From the NCBI GenBank assembly GCA_965371855.1, contig CBDUZZ010000099.1, positions 1 through 12,045 of the forward strand: a stretch of 12,045 bases of DNA, given 5' to 3'. The position numbers were made by a program, and so were the translations under genes. Below, one piece after another: positions 1 through 7,654 of the stretch; within the stretch, counting starts at the first letter, position 1, and every line of letters starts with the position of its first letter. Source of the DNA: JAADEM01 sp965371855 (GTDB lineage: Bacteria > Bacteroidota > Bacteroidia > Bacteroidales > Marinilabiliaceae). The notes under the pieces were generated by a model. It was given only the letters and a program-made list of their open reading frames with translations. It was not told the origin of the DNA and made no database searches.

Positions 1-248
1 GCCATACGGCAAAATTAGTTAATCGCGACCTAAGCGCCTATACCAGTAACTTAAAATTCAAATTTTAATGCATCACTAGTAAGGTGTAAATTAAAATCCA
101 CTCCAGGAAGAACAGGAAAACTGTTTTCACCAGAGTGAATTATGATTAATTTAAAATATTATTCCATTACCACAACCTGCATTTCATAAGACATTACAGA
201 AAGAAAGAAATCATGTATTAAAAATAAGATTGTTTTTTTAATCTAAAT
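1..248. other. Downstream flank of susD, no supported gene
   Basis: This stretch follows the SusD stop and I see no complete gene in it. On the minus strand, roughly 158 to 51 is an open run of about 35 codons ending in TAA. It includes the peptide SGENSFPVLPGVDFNLHL and is less AT-rich than its surroundings, so it could be the tail of a lost gene. It has no start codon, a stop lies just upstream in the same frame, and I recognise no family. A minus-strand ATG lies at 5-3 at the window edge and might begin the next gene, but only a few bases are visible. Confidence 0.4.
220..244 (-). terminator. Weak candidate terminator after susD
   Basis: On the minus strand, just after the SusD stop, AGATT (244-240) can pair with AATCT (231-227) across a short A-rich loop. 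A T-rich run follows at 225-220. The stem is only 5 bp and all but one pair is A-T, so it is a weak intrinsic terminator at best. Its position at the end of the susCD unit is the main support. Confidence 0.3.
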
Positions 249-1727
249 CTATTCATCGATGGCATCGTTAGCCAAAATTTCCAATGGGTGAATCCTATGA
301 TACAGTCCATGAATCGGTATCGGTTTGCCCGCTGCAACAACATAAGATTCAAAACGGTCTGTTCGTTTTAGGTCAAACCATCTTTTTCCTTCCGACATAA
401 ATTCATAGCCCCTTTCCCTAAAAACCAAATCATCAAAATCAGTTGTAGAAAGTCCGGCAGGAAGGTCAACCTGAGCATCAGGAGTATTCACACCTACACC
501 GTAGCCTCTTCTTCTAACCTGGTTAATGGCATCATAAGCTGCAGTAGTTGCCCCATTAAGTTGATTCTCTGCCTCGGCAAATATTAACAGAACATCGGCA
601 TAACGAAAAAGGTAATAATCATTTGCTCCTGAAGTCTCACTCGGCGCACCCGGATCTCTGTATTTTCCAATATAGTAATCAAATCTGTATTTGCCCGGGA
701 GCATTTTAACACCATCCACATATATAGAATCATATATATTTAGTCCTTTACGCAAATCATTGTCATCCCAGTCACGTATCAACGGGGCATTTTTTGATAT
801 ACCTGACTGCGCAAGGCCTATGGGGGAAATACCTGCCAAAAATGCCCATGATTGCCCATCGAACGAACTATTTGGCGCAAAATAGGTTGGCAAGAAACTT
901 CCCTTATGATCAATCCCAGAAAATTTTATTGAAAAGATATCTTCAGCACTGGTTGCACTGGTTGGTGAATACAAATCCGTTAGGGAAGATATCAGGTCAT
1001 ATCCATATAGGGCTTTGTTGTCCATAACCTCTTTTGCTTTTGCCCTCGCATCATCATAGCGTTTCATAGTAAGATATGCATCGGCTAATGCAGTTTTTGC
1101 AGCCCCGGCTGTTGCACGGCCTGGAGAACTGGTAGTTGCCGGCAGGGAACTTTCAGCATCCAGTAAATCCTTAATAATCTGATCGTAAATATCGGCTATC
1201 TCTGCCAGGGGTTGTGATGTATTATCGGAATCGATAACAGGCACAAGCCTCATCGGAACTTTCCCGTAAACCCTAACTAGATTATAATACACCATAGCTC
1301 TCACAAATTTTGCTTCACCATCAGCCTGCATTTTCACTTCATTTGCCAAGCTAGTATTATCTTCTAATTTGCGAATCAAAATATTAGCTCTGGCAATAGC
1401 TTCGTAAAAAGTTGACCAGGGGTTTTTTAGCCAACCATAAGTACGGTCAAATTCATAATTGGAAAGTCTAAGGTTACCACCCTTACAAGTACCATATTCA
1501 GCTAACACAGTTAATGCTGTTCCATAATGAGATTCCCATAATCGACCCCTGCTACGGGTTAAAGGTTCATAAACCCCTGTGGTAATTACATCAATATTTT
1601 CAGATGTAATATCGCTGAAAGAGATCATGCTAGGAGGGTTTTCAACGAGATAGTCTTCACAACTAAAACATGTAAATAATACCCCTGCAACAAATAATAT
1701 ATATATATACTTCTTCATAAACTTCAT
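249..1727 (-). CDS. susD: SusD/RagB-family outer-membrane glycan-binding lipoprotein
   Basis: This is a surface lipoprotein that binds glycan and forms the lid over the SusC transporter. The 492 aa length is normal for the family. Residues 1-22 form a lipoprotein signal ending in a lipobox-like stretch, with Cys23 followed by EDYL as in many SusD proteins. SusD hallmarks are RYADVLLIFAEA at 375-386 and ERGYEFMSEGKRWFDLKR at 428-445. The helical, TPR-like part spans about 105-240. The C-terminus ends in ANDAIDE and lacks the usual NPGY-like ending, so it is slightly short there. An alternative start at codon 4 gives a more typical MKK opening. The gene begins 10 bp after the SusC stop, so the two are surely co-transcribed. 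The glycan bound cannot be read from the sequence. Confidence 0.96.
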   Translation of the reverse strand: MKFMKKYIYILFVAGVLFTCFSCEDYLVENPPSMISFSDITSENIDVITTGVYEPLTRSRGRLWESHYGTALTVLAEYGTCKGGNLRLSNYEFDRTYGWLKNPWSTFYEAIARANILIRKLEDNTSLANEVKMQADGEAKFVRAMVYYNLVRVYGKVPMRLVPVIDSDNTSQPLAEIADIYDQIIKDLLDAESSLPATTSSPGRATAGAAKTALADAYLTMKRYDDARAKAKEVMDNKALYGYDLISSLTDLYSPTSATSAEDIFSIKFSGIDHKGSFLPTYFAPNSSFDGQSWAFLAGISPIGLAQSGISKNAPLIRDWDDNDLRKGLNIYDSIYVDGVKMLPGKYRFDYYIGKYRDPGAPSETSGANDYYLFRYADVLLIFAEAENQLNGATTAAYDAINQVRRRGYGVGVNTPDAQVDLPAGLSTTDFDDLVFRERGYEFMSEGKRWFDLKRTDRFESYVVAAGKPIPIHGLYHRIHPLEILANDAIDE

Positions 1728-1737
1728 TTTTAAATAA

Positions 1738-4700
1738 TTAAAATCCTACCTTAATACCCAGTGTGAAAGTCTTAGCACTTGGGTATGACATATAATCAAC
1801 TCCCTGGCGTAAATCATTGCCATTAAAGCTATTTACCTCCGGATCGAAACCCGAATACTTTGTAAACGTTAAAAGGTTTGTAGCACTGGCATAGATATCC
1901 ATATTCTTAATATATTTTGAAGTAACAGGTACTTTATAATTAAACCTGATATTCTTAAGCCTGAAGTAGCTGGCATCTTCCATGGTTCTGGACGAACGCC
2001 TAACATTTACCTGATCGTTTATTACAGGGTAGTAATCTCTGATATTACTAAGTTTATTAGTAGTTGGTGCTAAAGTAGTAAGAGCATGTAATCCAACATT
2101 GTTAATTAATATTCCGCTTACACCCTGAAAAGAAGCAGCAAGTGAGAAGTTTTTATACCATACTGTAGGGTTCAGCGAATACAAAAAGTCCGGCTGAGGA
2201 TTACCTACAATTACAGCGTCATCATCATCAATTATATCATTTCCTTCTGCATTCTTGTCTCCGTTCTTATTAAAATATTCAGGATGCCCTTCATTATTAA
2301 AACCTAAGAACTTAATAGCATATAATGAAAACAAAGGTTCGCCAACTCTTACTATTGTTGTCGTACGCGAGGCGTCATTAAGTCCTCCTGAAAGGATATC
2401 CATATCATTCTTTGTTTTTAAAACCTTATTAATGTTTTTAGAGAATGTAGCATCAACGGTTAATCTCCAATCACCATCCTTAAGAATATCAGTTCCCAGA
2501 GCTATTTCAATACCTTTATTTTCCAATTCGCCAATATTGTCTAAAATGTTTTTAAACCCACTTGACATCGGCAATAGCACTGTTGCTAACAGATCTGTCG
2601 TTTTTTTCTTGTATAAATCAAGATTTAACCTTAAGCGTTCATCAAAGAAACCTGCATCAAGTCCAATATTAAACTGAGAGGACGTTTCCCATGTCAGATT
2701 CTCATTCGGAAGGTTAGGGGCAGCTCCAACAGCTAGTCCGGCACCGGCACCTTGTCCTGTATTTACAATTTTACCTACGAATAAAGATTGATAAGCTTTT
2801 ATTGCCTGATTCCCTGACTTGCCCCAACTTAAACGCAGCTTAAGGTTTGAGATTGTCGGGTTATCTTTTAAGAACCCTTCATTTGCAATTCTCCATGCGA
2901 ATGCTGCCGATGGGAATACTGCATATTTGTTGTTTTCTGAAAATACAGAAGCCCCATCTCTTCTTACAGAGAATGTTAATAAGTATTTTTCATCATAATT
3001 TAGGTTTAACCGTCCAAACAACGAGAATAATTTTGACTCGACTACATTTGTTTGAGAAACGTCCTGAGTAGTTGCTGCCTGCATTGCATTGGTCAAGAAA
3101 TCATCGGTAGGAAATCCTGTGCCTTTTACGCCTATGTATTTAGAAGTCTTTGATTCAACTGATACCCCAGCCATTGCATTAACCCTGAATTTATCTGTCA
3201 GTTGTTTGTCATACATGAGGTAATCATCTAAAGTAACAGCCAATCCTTCTGTTGACCTTAACTGTGCAACCTGGCTGCCTAATTGTGCCATGGTCCTGGG
3301 CCAGTAGGAATCCATTCTGTTAAGGTAATACCTGCCACTTACCCTTGTTTCGTGTTTCAAACCTTCAAAAAGTTCAATATTAAGGATCATACTTCCCTGC
3401 ATATTAGTTTTTATCTTTCTGTCTGTTGCCTGCGTAAATGCTAATGGATTCATTGAGAGATTATTAGAAAAAGTGTATGGGATAACATCACCAAATTCAC
3501 CATTTTCCTTGTACGCATTTACGACAGGGACTGACCTTAAAATAGCACCAACTCCACTTTTTGCCTCGTTCCTTGTATTGGTTCCATCTGAGGGGACAAA
3601 TCCATTTTGTACCGACCTGCTTACAACCAGTTTAGTATGGATAATCGCCTTTCCCCCAATCTCATTGCTAAGGTTTGTCCTTAATGATAATCTTTCAAAA
3701 TTTGTAGTTTTAACAACACCTTCCTGCCCCAGATAACCTAATGAAATATAATATTTATCTCTTTGGGTCCCTCCTGATATACTCAGATTATGGTTTTGTT
3801 GTAAGGCAGTTCGAAAGAGCTCATCCTGCCAATCAGTATTGTCTTTAGGGCCGGTTGCGATTTCATTAATATATCCATCAAGAACATCGCGGTCTTCATT
3901 TGAAGAATTTGTATAATATTCTGTTGCATAAGTCCTAAATTCATCTCCGGTCATTAAGTCCATCCTTTTCCTGACTTGTTGTGTAGCAAGATAACCATGG
4001 TAAGTTATCTTAGTTACTCCGGTTCCTCCACTTTTTGTTGTTATTAATATAACGCCATTTGCTCCCCTTGAACCATAGATTGCTGTAGATGATGCATCCT
4101 TTAAAATCTCCAACGACTCAATATCCGCAGGGTCAAGGTCGGAAAGCCCATTCATATCCCTCACATCATCATTTATCTGAGGTACACCGTCAATAACATA
4201 AAGAGGTTCTGTGCCTCCTGCAAAAGAACCAACACCCCTTATCCGGATACTAATTCCTGCTCCAGGCTGGCCTGAGCCCTGAATAATTTGCACCCCTGCT
4301 ACACGCCCCTGTAGCCCTTGTTCAATTGTTGTTATAGGTAGTTCCTGTAACTTTTCTCCTTTTACCGATACTACCGCCCCAGTAAGGTCACTCTTTTTTA
4401 CCGAACCGTATCCAACAGCAATTACTTCTTCTAACCCAATAGAAGATTGTTCCAGCAAAACATTAACCACGGTTTTACTCCCAATGGTTACTTCCTGCGT
4501 TTCCATTCCAATAAATGAAAATACAAGTGTAGCAGCATTGATGGGGACATTTAGCGAATAGTTTCCATCCATATCTGTTGTTATACCTATGGTTGTACCT
4601 TTCACTATAATTGAAACTCCGGGAATTGACTCCCCCAATGAACTTGTAACTATTCCTGTTACCTTTTTTGACTGGGTTACTTCCATTTTACTTTTTATAA

Positions 4701-5082
4701 TGGATGGATGGCCAGGATTTTCTTTAGACATAATGGCAATCTGACGATCATAGATTTCATAATAATTAGTTGTCCCTTCAAATAACTGGTTTAAAATTGA
4801 ATGGACAGTTTCATTTTTGACCTTAACGCTAACCTTCCGGTTAACGTCAACAGATTTTTCACTATAAAGGAGGATATATTCACTATTATCCTCTACTGCC
4901 TGAAAAACCTTCCGCACTGAAGTACTCCCAATATCCATGCTGAATTTTGTCTGTTGCGAATAACTATTAGCTGTTACAGACACTACTGATACTAATATTA
5001 AGAAAGTTAGTAGCTTCATTTTCAATAAAAAATTTGATACGCTGAAATACAAACAGCACATCCTGTTTCGTTTTTTTTTCAT
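1738..5082 (-). CDS. susC: SusC-type TonB-dependent transporter with N-terminal STN signalling domain
   Basis: This is an outer-membrane, TonB-driven importer of oligosaccharides, 1114 aa. Residues 1-43 are a long basic signal peptide ending near SYSQ. Residues about 46-118 are an STN domain. A carboxypeptidase-D-like beta sandwich covers about 140-212 (VTGIVTSSLGESIPGVSI). The conserved EEVIAVGYG lies at 218-226, followed by the plug domain with YVIDGVPQIND (295-305) and LKDASSTAIYGSRGANGV. The rest is a 22-strand-type barrel ending in a terminal Phe. An STN domain marks transporters that also signal to a FecR-type anti-sigma factor, which is encoded immediately upstream. The start is followed by nine consecutive A residues. 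A second possible start is Met8, which would give a shorter signal sequence. It is co-transcribed with susD; a stem-loop lies in the 83 bp separating it from the anti-sigma gene. Confidence 0.97.
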   Translation of the reverse strand: MKKKRNRMCCLYFSVSNFLLKMKLLTFLILVSVVSVTANSYSQQTKFSMDIGSTSVRKVFQAVEDNSEYILLYSEKSVDVNRKVSVKVKNETVHSILNQLFEGTTNYYEIYDRQIAIMSKENPGHPSIIKSKMEVTQSKKVTGIVTSSLGESIPGVSIIVKGTTIGITTDMDGNYSLNVPINAATLVFSFIGMETQEVTIGSKTVVNVLLEQSSIGLEEVIAVGYGSVKKSDLTGAVVSVKGEKLQELPITTIEQGLQGRVAGVQIIQGSGQPGAGISIRIRGVGSFAGGTEPLYVIDGVPQINDDVRDMNGLSDLDPADIESLEILKDASSTAIYGSRGANGVILITTKSGGTGVTKITYHGYLATQQVRKRMDLMTGDEFRTYATEYYTNSSNEDRDVLDGYINEIATGPKDNTDWQDELFRTALQQNHNLSISGGTQRDKYYISLGYLGQEGVVKTTNFERLSLRTNLSNEIGGKAIIHTKLVVSRSVQNGFVPSDGTNTRNEAKSGVGAILRSVPVVNAYKENGEFGDVIPYTFSNNLSMNPLAFTQATDRKIKTNMQGSMILNIELFEGLKHETRVSGRYYLNRMDSYWPRTMAQLGSQVAQLRSTEGLAVTLDDYLMYDKQLTDKFRVNAMAGVSVESKTSKYIGVKGTGFPTDDFLTNAMQAATTQDVSQTNVVESKLFSLFGRLNLNYDEKYLLTFSVRRDGASVFSENNKYAVFPSAAFAWRIANEGFLKDNPTISNLKLRLSWGKSGNQAIKAYQSLFVGKIVNTGQGAGAGLAVGAAPNLPNENLTWETSSQFNIGLDAGFFDERLRLNLDLYKKKTTDLLATVLLPMSSGFKNILDNIGELENKGIEIALGTDILKDGDWRLTVDATFSKNINKVLKTKNDMDILSGGLNDASRTTTIVRVGEPLFSLYAIKFLGFNNEGHPEYFNKNGDKNAEGNDIIDDDDAVIVGNPQPDFLYSLNPTVWYKNFSLAASFQGVSGILINNVGLHALTTLAPTTNKLSNIRDYYPVINDQVNVRRSSRTMEDASYFRLKNIRFNYKVPVTSKYIKNMDIYASATNLLTFTKYSGFDPEVNSFNGNDLRQGVDYMSYPSAKTFTLGIKVGF

Positions 5083-5125
5083 AACTTTACATGTTTATTA
5101 TTAATAAATAAATTTAATAGATTTT

Positions 5126-5158
5126 GAAAATCGGAGAGGTCTGAACTCCCCGGTTTTC
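5126..5158 (-). terminator. Stem-loop between anti-sigma gene and susC
   Basis: GAAAA (5126-5130) pairs with TTTTC (5154-5158), and the stem continues through a T-G pair and C-G pairs to GGAG/CTCC near the loop, with a small bulge. Read on the minus strand it lies 8 bp after the FecR stop and about 43 bp before the SusC start. The descending arm ends in TTTTC, but no clean T-run follows. It could be a partial terminator or attenuator that separates low regulator expression from high susCD expression, or an mRNA 3'-end stabiliser. The pairing is seen; the role is inferred. Confidence 0.45.
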
Positions 5159-5165
5159 TTTGTTT

Positions 5166-6398
5166 TTAATTTCTCATAGGCAATTCTTTTATTTCATTTG
5201 ATAATATTACTGTATCTCCAGATATACGATAATCAATTTTTGCAACCCCCGATAAAACAATCATCACATCGTTTAGTGAATCTTTCAAGTCTAATTTACC
5301 AGTAACAGGCAATGCGGAAAGATTAAAAACCCGGTTGTATTCAAAATTTATGTTATAATATCTTTCAAGTTTTTTCAGGACCTGGTCAAGGTTTTCATTT
5401 GTAAACTCATACCAGCCCTCTACCCATGCGATATACGCCTCCGGCATCGGCTCTGTTTTCAACACTATGTCCCTTTGAATTTTACTGTAGGTTGCTTTCT
5501 GGTTGGGAATCATCAAAATCTTTTCTTTAAACAGTTTATTTCGTTCCCATATATTAACGCTCCCTTCAAGTAATACAGTTTCAATGAAATCGTCAGAATT
5601 ATATGCACTAATATTAAATTTCGTCCCAAGAATTTCAATATTAATGTTATTCGTTGAAATAATAAATGGTTGCCCTTCATCTTTTGCAACTTCGAAATAG
5701 CCTTCACCTTCAAGATAAACCTCTCGATTTTTTCCATTGAAATCAGGCGGGAAAGCAAAACGGCTTCCTGCATTTAACCACACTCTTGTACCATCAGCTA
5801 ATACCAGACTCGATTTTTTTCCAAACGGAATAATTACCTCATTGAATCTAATTTTCCTTGTTTTTTCATTAATGAAAGTTTGATTCTCAACAATGCTGTC
5901 ATTGTTAATCTGGATTGCATTCTTATCCTTTAAAATGACAATTTTAGAATCATCTTTTTCCAGCTGAACCTGATCTCCATTTGAAAGCACCAATAAAGGA
6001 TTTTCTACTTTCAAATTTTCCCGGGATTCGGAAAATTGAAATTTCTGATTACCTTGATTAAGATACCATAAACTTCCTATTGATAAAAGAATTAAACCGA
6101 CCGCAGCGACCTTAAAGAGAGTTTTAATTCTTGCTACTTTAATTTTTTTAGGAAACTCTTTATTAAACGTGCTTATATTTTTCCAAAGTTTGTATTTTTT
6201 ATCGTCCGGTAAGTATCCGTCACTTGTTTCAAATGACAGGATAAATTTCCTGGCCAAAAGGATGTTTTTTTTAGACTCAATGTGATTCCGAAGAAATTGC
6301 TCCCAATCTTCCTTTTTCTTTATGCCTTTGACAATAGAAACAAATTCTTTATCATCAAGAAGTTCCTCAACAGAATTATTAATATATCTTCCCTTCAT
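5166..6398 (-). CDS. FecR-family anti-sigma factor
   Basis: This is an inner-membrane anti-sigma regulator of 410 aa. The N-terminal cytoplasmic part (1-93) would hold the sigma factor. One membrane segment lies at about 94-113 (LFKVAAVGLILLSIGSLWYL). The periplasmic FecR domain covers about 188-283, with IIPFGKKSSLVLADGTRVWL at its start and EVYLEGEGYFEV inside. A DUF4974/STN-like C-terminal domain spans about 328-400 (WVEGWYEFTNENLDQVLKKL). This layout is standard for Bacteroidota PUL anti-sigma factors, which receive the signal from the STN domain of the partner SusC. It begins 68 bp after the sigma-factor stop and precedes susC. The start codon lies inside an AT-rich hairpin (6391-6412), described separately. 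Confidence 0.95.
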   Translation of the reverse strand: MKGRYINNSVEELLDDKEFVSIVKGIKKKEDWEQFLRNHIESKKNILLARKFILSFETSDGYLPDDKKYKLWKNISTFNKEFPKKIKVARIKTLFKVAAVGLILLSIGSLWYLNQGNQKFQFSESRENLKVENPLLVLSNGDQVQLEKDDSKIVILKDKNAIQINNDSIVENQTFINEKTRKIRFNEVIIPFGKKSSLVLADGTRVWLNAGSRFAFPPDFNGKNREVYLEGEGYFEVAKDEGQPFIISTNNINIEILGTKFNISAYNSDDFIETVLLEGSVNIWERNKLFKEKILMIPNQKATYSKIQRDIVLKTEPMPEAYIAWVEGWYEFTNENLDQVLKKLERYYNINFEYNRVFNLSALPVTGKLDLKDSLNDVMIVLSGVAKIDYRISGDTVILSNEIKELPMRN

Positions 6399-6412
6399 AT
6401 ATATATAAAGGG
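6391..6412 (-). promoter_or_regulatory. Hairpin sequestering the anti-sigma start codon
   Basis: On the minus strand, CCCTT (6412-6408) pairs with AAGGG (6395-6391). The stem extends through a T-G pair and three A-T pairs in the (TA)n tract, giving 9 bp closed by a TATA loop. The ATG of the anti-sigma gene (6398-6396) is part of the descending arm. Such a structure could lower translation of the anti-sigma factor relative to the sigma factor. The pairing is directly visible; the regulatory effect is inference. Confidence 0.4.
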
Positions 6413-6466
6413 CGTTTTGTTATTGTTGTGACAGAAAAATATATACATTTTCGATTTAGGGACTAT

Positions 6467-7051
6467 CTAAATCTTTAACTCCCTGAATATGAACATGAAA
6501 ACAATGTTATTTCCAGATAAGTATTTTTTTAAAGAATTTATAGCTCGGGATACTAATTGGCGGGCTGAATCGTATTTAATGGACATTATTTCACAAATCT
6601 GGTTGTAATCAAAACCACACGTAAATTTATAATACAGGATTTCACGCTGTTTTGTATTTAGTTCATTTATCCCCTGTCTTACTAACTTTAATTTTTTTGA
6701 TAAGTCTTCATCCCTGATCAATTCTTCTTCGATGGAAAATACAATATCAGGCTCTAATTTATAATTGTTATTAAGTTCAGATTGTTTTTTATTTTTTATA
6801 ATTTCCTGAAGAAGCCTTCGCCTGAACGACTTAATAAGGTACAATTTAATATTGTCCGTTTTCCCCAGATTTTTTCTGGTTCTGATTAAATCATAAAATA
6901 AGTCCTGAATGGTATCCAAGATAAAATCATCGTCACCAGTGAATCTTTTACCATAATAGAATAAAAAATCAATATTCTGATGATAAATATATGATAGGGC
7001 ATCATCTTCTTCGTTCTTAAACTCTTCCCATATATATTTATCTTCCAACAT
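6467..7051 (-). CDS. ECF-type RNA polymerase sigma factor
   Basis: This is a sigma-70-family ECF factor of 194 aa that would redirect RNA polymerase to the susCD promoter when freed from its FecR partner. Region 2 covers about 15-80, with DTIQDLFYDLI at 46-56 matching the usual DxxQ-F motif. Region 4 covers about 127-178: LNTKQREILYYKF, then the helix-turn-helix DYNQICEIMSIKYDSARQLV and the tail SRAINSLKKYL. The last ~14 residues are unusually hydrophobic (IVFMFIF). There is no extra C-terminal domain. It is the first gene of the unit and lies just downstream of a TATATTTG promoter motif, giving a leader of about 20 nt. Its target promoter cannot be assigned from one locus. Confidence 0.95.
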   Translation of the reverse strand: MLEDKYIWEEFKNEEDDALSYIYHQNIDFLFYYGKRFTGDDDFILDTIQDLFYDLIRTRKNLGKTDNIKLYLIKSFRRRLLQEIIKNKKQSELNNNYKLEPDIVFSIEEELIRDEDLSKKLKLVRQGINELNTKQREILYYKFTCGFDYNQICEIMSIKYDSARQLVSRAINSLKKYLSGNNIVFMFIFRELKI

Positions 7052-7077
7052 TGAATATTAAAAATGGTTGTGAATTT

Positions 7078-7085
7078 CAAATATA
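7078..7085 (-). promoter_or_regulatory. Bacteroidota -7 promoter element for the sigma-factor gene
   Basis: The minus strand reads TATATTTG, an exact match to the TAnnTTTG -7 consensus of the Bacteroidota housekeeping sigma factor. It lies 26 bp before the sigma-factor ATG, so transcription would start about 20 nt upstream of the gene. The -33 box is poor: at the expected spacing there is only a TGTTT-like sequence near 7105-7109. This suggests low constitutive expression of the regulators. Confidence 0.5.
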
Positions 7086-7353
7086 GAGATTTTTGAAGTT
7101 TTTAAACATCTATCTCCAATTTTAATTCTGATTGATATTCAAAACAAAAATCGTTATTCGGCAACTCTTCCCGGACTTCAATAAGAAGTTGTATAAAGTT
7201 GATGTAATTATATAACGCAGCACGGTAACAGAAACCGATGATGGATTTACCATCGCTACTACCACGGCAATCACTTTACTGATCAGCAAATAACGAAAAA
7301 GGGTATAGGACACCATCACTTGTACCGGATAGTGTATATTCATATTCGATATT
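7086..7353. other. Intergenic stretch without a supported gene
   Basis: I see no convincing gene here. On the plus strand, 7141-7212 is open as KTKIVIRQLFPDFNKKLYKV and onward, and shorter open pieces follow in the same frame, broken by four stops before the ORF at 7354. This pattern would fit a decayed plus-strand gene. The minus-strand reading frame across the same bases gives a hydrophobic low-quality peptide and looks like an antisense shadow. Confidence 0.35.
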
Positions 7354-7572
7354 ATGGGAAAGGCCAATCCATTTCTGCCGGAATGTGGCATATACCTCTA
7401 CAAAAGAACAAAATGGCAAGAAGATCTAGCAAAAGAATGTAAACAAATAACTACTTTTATTACCAGTGAAACCAGTAATAATCAAGATATGCGTGAGAGT
7501 TATATAAAACAGTTGCTTAAAAAAGGTGTTTCTATAAGAGATATTCATTTCAAAGAATTTAGTTTTAGGTAA
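7354..7572 (+). CDS. Small plus-strand ORF of unknown function, possibly a gene remnant
   Basis: This encodes 72 aa, mostly charged and helical, with WQEDLAKECKQITTF in the middle and YIKQLLKKGVSIRDIHF near the end. I recognise no family. It is the only plausible plus-strand gene in the window. It has no clear ribosome-binding site, and short same-frame open segments lie upstream (from 7141), so it may be the intact end of a longer, decayed gene. A two-sided stem-loop with T-rich flanks follows 22 bp after its stop, which fits a real transcription end. The coding call is tentative. Confidence 0.35.
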   Translation: MGKANPFLPECGIYLYKRTKWQEDLAKECKQITTFITSETSNNQDMRESYIKQLLKKGVSIRDIHFKEFSFR

Positions 7573-7594
7573 AACGATTTGAAAAAAATGAATA

Positions 7595-7629
7595 AATAGT
7601 CACATAAATTTCCTTTATTTGCTACTATT
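7595..7629. terminator. Candidate bidirectional terminator between plus ORF and thuA-like gene
   Basis: Plus-strand AATAGT (7595-7600) pairs with ACTATT (7624-7629), and an inner ATAAA/TTTAT stem closes around a 5-nt loop. T-rich sequence follows on both sides: CTTTCTTTTG on the plus strand and ATTTTTTTC a little further on the minus strand. It sits between the stop of the plus ORF and the stop of the ThuA-like gene, where a shared terminator is expected. The stem has small internal mismatches. Confidence 0.45.
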
Positions 7630-7654
7630 CTTTCTTTTGTATAACTCATTTAAA

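Noticed and set aside
1696..1710. Alternating AT tract in the SusD signal-peptide region as a regulatory repeat
   Set aside because: It encodes the YIYIL core of the signal peptide, which explains the base pattern.
2255..2677. Plus-strand 140-codon frame inside susC
   Set aside because: It lies wholly opposite a well-supported SusC barrel and shows no motif of its own.
7122..7391. Minus-strand 89-codon frame with a hydrophobic product upstream of the sigma gene
   Set aside because: Its composition looks like an antisense reading of a charged plus-strand stretch, it covers the sigma-gene upstream region, and no signal or family motif is visible.
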